NCBI RefSeq assembly: GCF_003436425.1
Contig: NZ_QSPK01000034.1
Span: 1-17,044, forward strand
Length of the DNA: 17,044 nt
Reading direction: 5' to 3'
DNA from: Eubacterium sp. TM05-53
Lineage (GTDB): Bacteria > Bacillota_I > Bacilli_A > Erysipelotrichales > Erysipelotrichaceae
Shown: positions 10,951 through 17,044 of the stretch, piece by piece
How the letters are laid out: the number at the start of each line of letters is the position of its first letter
How positions within the stretch are numbered: position 1 is the stretch's first letter
Notes under the pieces: generated by a model
Seen by the model: the letters and a program-made list of their open reading frames with translations, nothing else
Database searches by the model: none
What the model was told of the DNA's origin: nothing
Position numbers and translations under genes: made by a program

Positions 10951-12007
10951 TATTGTGATCCCCCTTTTCAATCATTTCTACAAATTTGCCATATAAAGCA
11001 TCTCCTGCTTGTGGATAGAATTGAACACCAAATGCTGGATAAGTTTTGTGTTCAATTCCTTCACAACTCTTATCATTCAATGCTTGATAAGTCATTTCTA
11101 ATGATGCAGCTTCTAAACTATCTGTATCCACTGCATAGCCATGGTTTTGATGAGTGATCTTAACTTTATTTGTCGCAATTTCTGTAACTGGAATATTGGA
11201 TCCGTGGTGACCAAATCCCATTTTAGAAACTGTAGCTCCAGAAGCTAAGGCGATCAATTGATATCCTAATCCAATCCCAAATACAACGGTTTGTTTCATT
11301 AATTCTTTAACGACTTCAATCTGGCTAGTCAAATCGCAAGGATTGCCTGGCCCGCTTGATAAACAAACTCCATCTGGGTAGAATGACATAATTGTTTCAA
11401 CGCTTGCGTCGTGTTCAACAACAATTAAGTCTAATCCACATTTCGATAAATCACGTAATGTACTCATTGTTACACCAAAATCCACTACAACAACTTTCTT
11501 TCCGCGATTTGGCATAGGATAGATCTTCTTTGTTGAAACAGAAGGTACTTGATCGTTCAATAGTTCTGTATTTTTTAATTCTTCTACAACCTTTTCAATG
11601 TCTGCATCGACATTGCATAAAGTTGCCTTCATATTTCCTTTATCTCTTAATTTACGAGTGATTGCACGAGTATCAACGCCATAGATTCCTGGAATGTTTG
11701 CACGTTTCAAGAAGTGATCTAAACTTTCTTGACTTCTCCAGTTACTTGGTTGTTCGCAATAGTCTTTTACTACAAGACCAAATGCGGATGGGTCAATGCT
11801 TTCATAGTCATCACGGTTAATTCCGTAGTTTCCAATCAATGGATATGTCATCATGATAATTTGTCCGCAATATGCGTTGTCTGTTAAAATTTCCTGATAG
11901 CCTGTCATTGATGTATTGAATATTAATTCCCCAATACGGAAGTTATCGCCACCAAAGCTACGCCCTCGATATACACTCCCGTCTTCTAACACTAGTAATC
12001 TTTCCAT
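10943..12007 (-). CDS. carA: CarA paralogue with a destroyed glutaminase triad (pseudo-glutaminase)
   Basis: Small-subunit homologue of carbamoyl-phosphate synthase, 354 aa, with an intact reading frame. The N-terminal domain is close to CarA1 ([20 protein letters not shown]). In the class-I GATase domain the nucleophile motif GICLGHQ has become GIGLGYQ (Cys to Gly246, His to Tyr249), and QYHPEA has become QFYPQA (His to Tyr331, Glu to Gln333). The glutamine-site Ser45 is Ala, QNHGF is QNHGY, and the SAGPEDS segment is replaced by a shorter GDALYG. It should not hydrolyse glutamine. E. coli CarA Cys269 mutants and mammalian CPS I (Cys to Ser) lose glutamine use but still support ammonia-dependent synthesis, so a structural or regulatory role with CarB2 is plausible. 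It lies 3 nt after pyrC and overlaps carB2, so it is translated within the operon. Decay is the alternative, but no frame damage is seen. Confidence 0.9.
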   Translation of the reverse strand: MERLLVLEDGSVYRGRSFGGDNFRIGELIFNTSMTGYQEILTDNAYCGQIIMMTYPLIGNYGINRDDYESIDPSAFGLVVKDYCEQPSNWRSQESLDHFLKRANIPGIYGVDTRAITRKLRDKGNMKATLCNVDADIEKVVEELKNTELLNDQVPSVSTKKIYPMPNRGKKVVVVDFGVTMSTLRDLSKCGLDLIVVEHDASVETIMSFYPDGVCLSSGPGNPCDLTSQIEVVKELMKQTVVFGIGLGYQLIALASGATVSKMGFGHHGSNIPVTEIATNKVKITHQNHGYAVDTDSLEAASLEMTYQALNDKSCEGIEHKTYPAFGVQFYPQAGDALYGKFVEMIEKGDHNNA

Positions 12008-12010
12008 GTT

Positions 12011-13276
12011 TTATCCTTTCCACACTGTCTTTCCATCTACGATGGTTTCCTTTACTTGCGCATTTACGCTCCATCCATTAAATGGCGTATTTTTACCCAT
12101 AGATTCAAATGTATCTATGTCGATCAAAGATTCATGTTCTAAATCTACTAAAACCAAATCTGCGTTGTAGCCTTCTTTGATTTGTCCTACATTTTCTAAA
12201 CCAAAACGTTTAGCAGGTGCAGCTGACATCCAATTTAATAATTGAGCCAAAGTCCAACGTTTTTGGCGATGAACAAACTCTGTGTATAGTAAGGCAAATG
12301 CGCTTTCTAATGAAACAATCCCAAATGGTGCTTTATCCATAGAACGCTTCTTTTCTTCAGATGTATGTGGTGCATGGTCATTGGCGATGCAGTCCAATGT
12401 TCCATTTTCCAGGCCTTCAATCAAAGCCATACGGTCTTCATGACTTCTTAAAGGTGGATTCATTTTCCAGTTTGGTCCAACCACATCTTTATCTTCTAAT
12501 AATAAGTGGTGTACTGTAACTTCTGCACTTACATTCGAGCCTGATTCTTTTGCGTTTTTTAATGCTTCTACACTTTCTTTAGCTGAAATGTGGCAAGCAT
12601 GATAAGCGTTTCCTATTTCTTTTGTGATTTCTAAATCACGAATCAATTGTGCACTTTCACAAGCGCTTGGAATTCCAAGCCATCCCTTTGATGTCACAAC
12701 TTCACTGTCATGTACACAAGCCCCAGGTCTACGATAACGCATGTCTTCTGTGTGGGCTACGATCATGCAGTCATTTTCTTTTGCCTTTTCCATGGCTTCT
12801 TTCATGATTTCTGGTGTAGCTACCCCAACACCATCATCACTGAACCAGCGTACGCCTAATTCTTTGATACCCTTCATATCCACAACTTCTTTACTTGCTT
12901 CTTCTAATGTAATGCAAGCATATGGATATGTATGTACGACAGATTCTTTTTTGATCAATTGTTGATAGTCTTTCATTGTGTCTACATCATCTGGAAAAGG
13001 GATGACATTTGGCATCGCAAACACAGATGTAAATCCTCCATGTGCTGCTGCTAAACTACCTGTATGAATGGTTTCTTTTTCACTGTGTCCTGGCTCTCTG
13101 AAATGTACGTGTACATCCACTAATCCTGGAATTACAGTTAAGCCTGAAGCATCAATCACTTCACAGTCTTTTGAGATAGAATCATCAATCTGAATAATCT
13201 TTCCTTCGTCAATTAAAATATCTTTCTTTTCGACACGATTGTCAATTAAAACTTGACCATTTTTGATTAAACGCAT
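12011..13276 (-). CDS. pyrC: Dihydroorotase, class I
   Basis: Zinc metalloenzyme of the amidohydrolase superfamily that cyclises N-carbamoyl-aspartate to dihydroorotate. At 421 aa it matches the class I (Bacillus-type) length. The metal-binding start DVHVHFREPG is at 54-63 (H56, H58). Further candidate ligands are an aspartate in FSDDGV (147-148), H175 in VAHTEDM, H229 in ACHIS and D300 in ANDHAPHT. The MNPPLRS substrate loop is present near 272-278. It begins 2 nt after the pyrB stop, with GAGG of its ribosome site inside the pyrB tail, and ends 3 nt before carA2. In some bacteria a PyrB-PyrC complex forms; the adjacency would allow that but does not show it. Confidence 0.97.
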   Translation of the reverse strand: MRLIKNGQVLIDNRVEKKDILIDEGKIIQIDDSISKDCEVIDASGLTVIPGLVDVHVHFREPGHSEKETIHTGSLAAAHGGFTSVFAMPNVIPFPDDVDTMKDYQQLIKKESVVHTYPYACITLEEASKEVVDMKGIKELGVRWFSDDGVGVATPEIMKEAMEKAKENDCMIVAHTEDMRYRRPGACVHDSEVVTSKGWLGIPSACESAQLIRDLEITKEIGNAYHACHISAKESVEALKNAKESGSNVSAEVTVHHLLLEDKDVVGPNWKMNPPLRSHEDRMALIEGLENGTLDCIANDHAPHTSEEKKRSMDKAPFGIVSLESAFALLYTEFVHRQKRWTLAQLLNWMSAAPAKRFGLENVGQIKEGYNADLVLVDLEHESLIDIDTFESMGKNTPFNGWSVNAQVKETIVDGKTVWKG

Positions 13277-13278
13277 AC

Positions 13279-14181
13279 TTATTTTTCCTCCTTAAATGGA
13301 GCAAAGCCAAATCCACGTTTAATAACGGCCTTTCTAACCAACATACCATTGTGCATTTGTTCAAAAATTCTTGATTTTTCAGCTTCCACTAAATCCGTAT
13401 CAATTTCAACTCCACGGTTAACAGGAGCTGGATGCATTACGATAGCTTTGTCTTTCATTCTTGCGTAACGCTCTTTTGTAAGACCATATTTTTCTAAGTA
13501 TTCACTATTTGTCATGCCAGCCATTCCAGAACCTCTTTCTTTCTGGATACGAAGCATCATGACAACGTCTGCCCATTCAATCGCTTCATCAAAGTCAATT
13601 GTTGGATAGCCTGGTCTTTCCCATTCTTTTGGTCCGGCAAAACGAACAGTCGATCCTAATTTTTCTAAAGCTTCTTTATCGCTGGCAGCCACTCTTGAAT
13701 GTAGGATATCTCCACAAATAACTACATTTAAGCCTTCTAGTGTACCAAACTCATTTTGCATAGTTAGTAAGTCTAACAAGCATTGTGTTGGATGGTTTCC
13801 TGCACCATCTCCAGCGTTCAAAATTGGAATATTGATATTTTCTAATTCTTTGAAATATTCATCTTGAGAATGACGGATCACCACCATGTCATACCCAATA
13901 GATTCAAATGTTTTTACTGTATCATAAAGTGTTTCTCCCTTTGTGACACTGGATGCTCCTGCTGCAAAATCAGCGACTTGGCATCCTAATTGGTGCTGTG
14001 CACTTTCGAATGAGAAATGTGTTCGAGTTGATGCTTCAAAAAAAAGATTAGCAACCAATGCTTTCTGCATTGGTAATTGCCAATCTTTAAAGGAACTATT
14101 AAAAAGTCTAGCATCATCAAGAATGCTATAGATGTCTTCAACTGACAGATCTCTCATGGATAATAACGAATTTTTGTTCAT
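13279..14181 (-). CDS. pyrB: Aspartate carbamoyltransferase catalytic subunit
   Basis: Transfers the carbamoyl group from carbamoyl phosphate to aspartate, the first committed pyrimidine step. The 300 aa fit the Bacillus-type catalytic chain. The carbamoyl-phosphate loop STRTHFSFE is at 51-59, K81 lies in the mobile SSVTKGET loop, and HPTQ is at 130-133. The aspartate domain has MLRIQKER (209-216) and HPAPVNRG (250-257). There is no pyrI regulatory chain nearby, so control is probably transcriptional. The ATG follows AGGAGG by 5 nt. The gene is preceded by a terminator-like hairpin in its 5' UTR and contains another strong one in codons 31-48. Its promoter and first 30 codons were duplicated to form the carA1 leader. 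Confidence 0.97.
   Translation of the reverse strand: MNKNSLLSMRDLSVEDIYSILDDARLFNSSFKDWQLPMQKALVANLFFEASTRTHFSFESAQHQLGCQVADFAAGASSVTKGETLYDTVKTFESIGYDMVVIRHSQDEYFKELENINIPILNAGDGAGNHPTQCLLDLLTMQNEFGTLEGLNVVICGDILHSRVAASDKEALEKLGSTVRFAGPKEWERPGYPTIDFDEAIEWADVVMMLRIQKERGSGMAGMTNSEYLEKYGLTKERYARMKDKAIVMHPAPVNRGVEIDTDLVEAEKSRIFEQMHNGMLVRKAVIKRGFGFAPFKEEK
14038..14088 (-). terminator. Intrinsic terminator inside the pyrB coding sequence
   Basis: On the minus strand, within pyrB codons 31-48, the outer 12-bp stem pairs AAAGATTGGCAA (14088-14077) with TTGCTAATCTTT (14054-14043). After a 3-nt bulge, a perfect inner 7-bp stem pairs CCAATGC with GCATTGG around a 5-nt AGAAA loop. Eight Ts encoding Leu-Phe-Phe follow. 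Translating ribosomes would melt it; uncoupled RNA polymerase would stop. The outer stem and T-run are exactly kept in the carA1 leader, although the rest of that copy has decayed, which implies selection for this structure. Confidence 0.75.
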
Positions 14182-14201
14182 ATAATCCTCCTTGTGACCT
14201 T

Positions 14202-14236
14202 AAAAAAATGGATTCAAAAAGTCCCTTTTCAAATCC
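14202..14236 (-). terminator. Terminator-like hairpin in the pyrB 5' UTR
   Basis: On the minus strand GGATTTGAAAAG (14236-14225), a 3-nt GGA loop and CTTTTTGAATCC (14221-14210) form a 12-bp stem with two G-U pairs, then ATTTTTTT. It lies between the pyrB promoter and the pyrB ribosome site, a position typical of an attenuator. I see no PyrR-binding loop and no clear competing antiterminator. The carA1 leader has only a weak A/T hairpin at the matching place. Confidence 0.7.
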
Positions 14237-14249
14237 AATTTCTCTTTAA

Positions 14250-14280
14250 TTTATACTACCATAAATCATGGAATTTTCAA
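14250..14280 (-). promoter_or_regulatory. Promoter of the pyrB-pyrC-carA2-carB2-pyrKDF operon
   Basis: On the minus strand TTGAAA (14280-14275) is followed at 16 bp by TAGTAT (14258-14253) with TGG before it as an extended -10; TATAAA at 14255-14250 would give 19-bp spacing. The same block recurs before the carA1 leader. It lies in the short ridA-pyrB gap. No terminator is evident after ridA, so read-through from ridA may also contribute. Confidence 0.8.
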
Positions 14281-14303
14281 TAATAAAATTTTACATCATA
14301 TGG

Positions 14304-14681
14304 CTATTTTTTGATTGCGATACACTCAATTTCTATCTTGGCATTCTTAGGTAATGCAGCTACTTCAAAGCAGCTTCGAGCAGGATATATACCATCAAAG
14401 TATTTCGCATATTCTTCATTCACTTTCGCAAAATCATTCATGTCATCCAACAATACGGTTGTCTTGACAATATCATCATATGTTAAGTCAGAAGCCTCTA
14501 ATAATACGCCAATATTTTCAAATGCTTTCCTAGTTTGTTCTACGACATCTTCACTGACTAAATTTCCATTGGTATCTGCGCCTAATTGTCCAGATAAGAA
14601 CACTAGTCCTTCTGTGGCAACACCTGCTGAATAAGGTCCTAATGCCTTTGGCGCTTTTGTACTACTAATCTGTTGTTTCAT
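14304..14681 (-). CDS. ridA: RidA family 2-iminobutanoate/2-iminopropanoate deaminase
   Basis: Small cytosolic enzyme of the RidA/YjgF/UK114 family that hydrolyses reactive enamine/imine products of PLP enzymes such as threonine dehydratase. The 125-aa protein has LGPYSAG near 14-20, SGQLG (30-34) and the catalytic Arg102 in PARSCFEVA, followed by IEIECIAI at the C-terminus. The ATG at 14681 is chosen because AGGAGG lies 8 nt before it; an upstream GTG at 14687 would be only 2 nt from that site. The ribosome site overlaps the stop of the lipoprotein gene, so the two are coupled. It sits directly upstream of the pyrB promoter; ridA also neighbours pyrBI in E. coli. Confidence 0.95.
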   Translation of the reverse strand: MKQQISSTKAPKALGPYSAGVATEGLVFLSGQLGADTNGNLVSEDVVEQTRKAFENIGVLLEASDLTYDDIVKTTVLLDDMNDFAKVNEEYAKYFDGIYPARSCFEVAALPKNAKIEIECIAIKK

Positions 14682-14693
14682 ATACACTTCCTC

Positions 14694-15317
14694 CTAATCT
14701 AATAATTCCTTATCGATGATTTGGAAATTGGCTCGATGAATATACAAAGCCTTTCCATCAATCATAAGCTTTGTCATCTTTGGCAAATTATCTGGAATCT
14801 TCCAATACACCTTATCTCCAGAATAAGCAGCAATTGGCTGTCCTAATTGAGATTTAATGACTACAATTCTTCCTTTACCAAACATATTCTTATACTTGTT
14901 GATAAAACGAGCAACAGACGTATTGTCCGATATTTGTCCATGTGTATTTGAATCAATATCTTCTTGCGTAAAATCCACATCTGGTGTTAAACCTTTTTGT
15001 TCAAAAATACAAGTATCTCCACAAGACTCAATCTCTTTTCCATCGACTGTAATCGTAATTACACTCGATAGTTCATAGCCAGAAACAACATGACCATTTT
15101 CATCATAAGAAGTAGTCTCTACAGCATTACCTGTAATACTAATTTTATCTCCACTCGTCTCCATGACTTCACTGCCATAATTATCATACGTATATATTGA
15201 ATATCCATTACCTACTAAATTGCCCTTGATATCATTCAAAGCAGATTGAAACATACTACAACCACTCAATAATATACATAGACATACAACACTTATTCTT
15301 TTTATATTCTTATTCAT
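14694..15317 (-). CDS. Small lipoprotein, possibly DUF5052-like
   Basis: A 207-aa secreted lipoprotein of unknown function. A basic, hydrophobic signal peptide ends in the lipobox LLSGC with Cys20, predicting lipid anchoring on the outer face of the membrane. The mature part has no further membrane segment. It contains repeated short beta-type segments (SGDKISITGNAV, SSVITITVDGKEI), two close cysteines (SCGDTC) and a C-terminal stretch ending in LMIDGKALYIHRANFQI. From memory this resembles Firmicutes lipoproteins labelled DUF5052, but I could not check that. The start has AAAGGGGG 5 nt upstream. It ends 12 nt before the ridA ATG, with the ridA ribosome site on its stop codon, so the two form a transcription unit. 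I found no convincing promoter in the roughly 120 bp upstream. Confidence 0.8.
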   Translation of the reverse strand: MNKNIKRISVVCLCILLSGCSMFQSALNDIKGNLVGNGYSIYTYDNYGSEVMETSGDKISITGNAVETTSYDENGHVVSGYELSSVITITVDGKEIESCGDTCIFEQKGLTPDVDFTQEDIDSNTHGQISDNTSVARFINKYKNMFGKGRIVVIKSQLGQPIAAYSGDKVYWKIPDNLPKMTKLMIDGKALYIHRANFQIIDKELLD

Positions 15318-15439
15318 ATATCCCCCTTTTAAAGCAATTCAAAATGAATGGCTTAACAATTAACTTTCATCAATAGCCTTTAAATCGACTTTTTACTTAC
15401 TGACTCCTTTGTCCACCATTGTTTGATACATCTCAATCC

Positions 15440-15793
15440 TCATATATTTAATGCTCGTTTTAAATTTTCAACAGATATTGAACAAACCTTAGAAATCTCA
15501 TTGACACTCATCCCATTCTTTATCATAGTCTTGTACAAAAGAACCTGTCCTAGTTCTACACCCTGTTCAATGCCTCGTTCTATGCCTTGTTCGATTCCTT
15601 GTTCAATGCCTTGTTCGATTCCTTGTTTGATTCCTTTTCTTATTCCTTCAGCTTCCCATTCCTTTGACTTTACTTCTAGCCATCTCTTTTCAGCTTCACA
15701 CATCTCAATCTCCTCCTTTTCCTCTAATTCTTCTAAATCCAGCCATTCTACATCCGTCAATGTTTTAACCACTTTTAACACACTGCTTTTCAC
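15440..15793 (-). CDS. Stand-alone C-terminal Rpn fragment (truncated duplicate)
   Basis: An open frame of 117 codons from a GTG, or 87 codons from the ATG at 15703, that repeats the C-terminal part of the neighbouring Rpn protein. It lacks the nuclease domain. An in-frame TAG lies 14 codons before the GTG, so the rest of the gene is absent rather than frameshifted. The ATG at 15703 is preceded at 8 nt by GGAGG, a far better site than anything before the GTG. The product would be a helical, charged segment, then the Gly-Ile-Glu-Gln repeat and a short end resembling a helix-turn-helix (MSVNEISKVCSISVENL). It differs from the full-length gene almost only in its last residues. Possible roles are a pseudogene remnant or an antitoxin-like small protein matching the reported RpnS concept; I cannot decide between them. 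Confidence 0.6.
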   Translation of the reverse strand: MKSSVLKVVKTLTDVEWLDLEELEEKEEIEMCEAEKRWLEVKSKEWEAEGIRKGIKQGIEQGIEQGIEQGIERGIEQGVELGQVLLYKTMIKNGMSVNEISKVCSISVENLKRALNI

Positions 15794-15819
15794 TAGTCCA
15801 AAATCATTGACCTTTCCCT
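15440..15819 (-). repeat. Direct repeat, copy A (3' part of rpn)
   Basis: This 380-bp stretch aligns without gaps to 15891-16270, offset by 451 bp. Over 15471-15793 I count two mismatches. Similarity drops in the last 30 bp before the stop codon and fades beyond about 15800. It is a recent tandem duplication of the rpn 3' end. Confidence 0.9.
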
Positions 15820-15862
15820 GTATAGAATACTAGAATATTCACGTCTTTAACATTATGCATAT

Positions 15863-15889
15863 AAGAAAAGAAGAGATTCTTCTCCTCTT
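15863..15889 (-). terminator. Probable terminator after the full-length rpn gene
   Basis: On the minus strand AAGAGGAGA (15889-15881), an AGAA loop and TCTCTTCTT (15876-15868) form a 9-bp stem with one G-U pair, followed by the imperfect T-run TTCTT. It lies 1 nt after the rpn stop codon and separates it from the duplicate. Confidence 0.55.
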
Positions 15890-15890
15890 G

Positions 15891-16154
15891 TCAATTATTT
15901 AATACTTGTTTTAGACTCTCAACAGATATTGAACAAACCTTAGAAATCTCATTGACACTCATTCCATTCTTTATCATAGTCTTGTACAAAAGAACCTGTC
16001 CTAGTTCTACACCCTGTTCAATGCCTCGTTCTATGCCTTGTTCGATTCCTTGTTCAATGCCTTGTTCGATTCCTTGTTTGATTCCTTTTCTTATTCCTTC
16101 AGCTTCCCATTCCTTTGACTTTACTTCTAGCCATCTCTTTTCAGCTTCACACAT
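15891..16154 (-). CDS. Nested in-frame small protein (RpnS-like internal start)
   Basis: From the ATG at 16154 (Met227 of Rpn) an 87-aa C-terminal product can be made. GGAGG lies 8 nt before this ATG, within AAGGAGGAGATTGAG, as strong as any ribosome site in the window. Intragenic C-terminal antitoxins have been described for Rpn proteins, where they block the toxic full-length nuclease. Expression here is inferred. Glu- and Lys-rich coding (GAG GAA AAG GAG GAG) can produce such sites by chance. Confidence 0.45.
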   Translation of the reverse strand: MCEAEKRWLEVKSKEWEAEGIRKGIKQGIEQGIEQGIEQGIERGIEQGVELGQVLLYKTMIKNGMSVNEISKVCSISVESLKQVLNN

Positions 16155-16270
16155 CTCAATCTCCTCCTTTTCCTCTAATTCTTCTAAATCCAGCCATTCT
16201 ACATCCGTCAATGTTTTAACCACTTTTAATACACTGCTTTTCACAAGTCCAAAGTCTTTACTCTTTCCTG
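15891..16270 (-). repeat. Direct repeat, copy B (3' part of rpn)
   Basis: This is the in-gene copy of the 380-bp duplication described at 15440-15819. It covers the C-terminal third of the full-length rpn gene and includes the internal ribosome site and ATG. Confidence 0.9.
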
Positions 16271-16832
16271 GTTCATAAATAGATTGATCATAAATACTTC
16301 GACATATGTAGAATAAATTATACACGTCTTCTTCATTAAAATTATATGAAGTATTTCCTGTGATTTCAATCAGATTCATTTTGTATTCATGGAAATAAGA
16401 TTTGAACCTTTCATCCACCTCTACAAGTTCAGAAAGCTGTCTAGCCGCATTCCAAGGCCTTTCTCCTGTATAAAATACAAGAATGTGCACCATCGGTAGT
16501 TTCTCATCTTTCCTATTTTTCTTTAACTTCTTTAACATTCGCTCATAAGCTACAAACTCATACGTTGCAGCTCTTACAACCATTGAATAATCCACACGAC
16601 TTTGATTCTCAATAATGAATGCACTATAAAGATTTCCATCATTGTATTTACGAATCACATCCACATGTTTTTCTAGATCCATATTCGCATCGTTCATCTC
16701 TGAATCAAGTTCCATACAATTCTCTGGTTTAAGAACTTTTTCTCCATTAAAGAAGTACGCATTAAAGAAGTCGACAAAATAGGCATTGTTTTCTAGAAAT
16801 TCCTTCATCATTTTGTCTTTGATTTTGTTCAT
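15891..16832 (-). CDS. Rpn family PD-(D/E)XK nuclease (recombination-promoting nuclease / putative transposase)
   Basis: A 313-aa member of the Rpn/PDDEXK-transposase-like family, DNA nucleases linked to RecA-independent recombination and, more recently, to phage defence. The N-terminal domain carries probable catalytic residues D58 and E75-N-Q77 (IIENQSRVDY), with LVFYTGERPWN further on. A charged linker (LEELEEKEEIEM) leads to a run of GIEQ-type tetrapeptides and a short HTH-like end, the usual variable Rpn tail. The ATG has AGGAGG 9 nt upstream. Internally, an AAGGAGGAG site precedes Met227, so the tail could also be made as a separate 87-aa protein, as reported for RpnS antitoxins inside other rpn genes. 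Nothing identifies it as a transposon: no terminal repeats or partner genes are seen. Confidence 0.85.
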   Translation of the reverse strand: MNKIKDKMMKEFLENNAYFVDFFNAYFFNGEKVLKPENCMELDSEMNDANMDLEKHVDVIRKYNDGNLYSAFIIENQSRVDYSMVVRAATYEFVAYERMLKKLKKNRKDEKLPMVHILVFYTGERPWNAARQLSELVEVDERFKSYFHEYKMNLIEITGNTSYNFNEEDVYNLFYICRSIYDQSIYEPGKSKDFGLVKSSVLKVVKTLTDVEWLDLEELEEKEEIEMCEAEKRWLEVKSKEWEAEGIRKGIKQGIEQGIEQGIEQGIERGIEQGVELGQVLLYKTMIKNGMSVNEISKVCSISVESLKQVLNN

Positions 16833-16983
16833 ATTGTTTTTCCTCCTATCTCATATACGAAATAAATGGAGGTTTTTTCAGAAAAGATGCATATTTTGAT
16901 AATTTCACATAATTCAATCGGATTTCACAAGATTTACCAAAGTTATAAGAAAATTATGACAACATGGAATGATATTCTATAAG

Positions 16984-17030
16984 TGCCTTAAAGATAAGGC
17001 AATGAATATAGAAAATAAACCAATATTCAT
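16984..17030. other. Two adjacent inverted repeats upstream of rpn
   Basis: TGCCTTA, four bases, TAAGGCA (16984-17001) is followed at once by ATGAATAT, 13 bases, ATATTCAT (17002-17030). Neither is followed by a T-run on either strand. They lie about 150 bp upstream of the rpn ATG in otherwise featureless A/T-rich sequence (16833-17044). They may be operator sites or a hairpin belonging to whatever lies to the right; I cannot assign a function. Confidence 0.4.
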
Positions 17031-17044
17031 ATCTCTCTCCTAAA

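Noticed and set aside
10943..12007. Calling carA2 a pseudogene
   Set aside because: The frame is intact, the ribosome site and the coupled overlap with carB2 are kept, and the changes are clean substitutions at catalytic residues.
14199..14240. Mini-ORF starting at a TTG across the 5' UTR hairpin of pyrB (12 codons ending at TAA)
   Set aside because: The possible ribosome site is only about 3 nt from the TTG and there is no comparative support.
14182..14303. PyrR-type attenuator upstream of pyrB
   Set aside because: The conserved PyrR-binding loop sequence was not found; only a plain terminator hairpin is present.
15560..15640. Short regular DNA repeats as a possible CRISPR array
   Set aside because: The repeats are 12/24-bp coding units without unique spacers and are explained by the GIEQ tail of Rpn.
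15423..16278. Plus-strand frames rich in Ser-Met-Pro-Cys-Ser-Ile-Pro repeats opposite the rpn genes
   Set aside because: They are antisense shadows of the GIEQ-coding repeat, without ribosome sites or family resemblance.
15891..16832. Rpn gene as an active insertion sequence
   Set aside because: No terminal inverted repeats or target-site duplications flank it. The nearby direct repeat covers only the 3' part of the gene.
16950..16985. Plus-strand promoter (ATGACA, 16 bp, TATAAG) pointing out of the window
   Set aside because: The -35 is poor, and no ribosome site or ORF follows before the window ends.

Overview
The window is a low-GC bacterial chromosome segment with Firmicutes (Bacillota) features. 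These are AGGAGG-type ribosome sites, a CIRCE/HrcA heat-shock operator, a PyrK/PyrDB-type dihydroorotate dehydrogenase, a class-I dihydroorotase and an Rpn-family gene with a Gly-Ile-Glu-Gln repeat. A gut Erysipelotrichia-like organism would fit, but that is an impression from protein style, not a database result. Every supported gene is on the minus strand, so transcription runs from high to low coordinates.

Layout in transcription order. (1) 16832-15440: a full-length Rpn-family nuclease gene, followed by a nearly identical stand-alone copy of its C-terminal third. Both copies carry a strong internal ribosome site and ATG. (2) 15317-14304: a small lipoprotein gene and ridA. (3) 14280-5388: a promoter and the pyrimidine operon pyrB-pyrC-carA2-carB2-pyrK-pyrD-pyrF, packed with gaps of at most 3 nt or short overlaps and closed by an intrinsic terminator. 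(4) 5377-843: a second promoter, a 31-codon leader ORF, an attenuator-like terminator, then a second carAB pair (carA1-carB1) with its own terminator. (5) 845-519: a probable self-contained structured RNA and extra terminators. (6) 509-1: a CIRCE-controlled promoter and a truncated hsp20 gene.

The pyr genes cover carbamoyl phosphate to orotate, plus OMP decarboxylase. pyrE, pyrR and pyrI are not in the window. Three things stand out. First, the CarA inside the main operon (carA2) has lost its glutaminase Cys-His-Glu triad (to Gly, Tyr and Gln) while its partner CarB2 looks intact and the adjacent carA1 is canonical. This suggests an ammonia-fed or regulatory carbamoyl-phosphate synthase beside a normal one. 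Second, the start of pyrB contains a strong intrinsic terminator inside the coding sequence. Third, the leader of carA1B1 is a decayed copy of the pyrB promoter and first 30 codons: a 1-base insertion creates a stop codon exactly at the foot of the same terminator hairpin. This looks like a translation-coupled attenuator, analogous in logic to enterobacterial pyrL-pyrBI, built from a fragment of the regulated enzyme's own gene.
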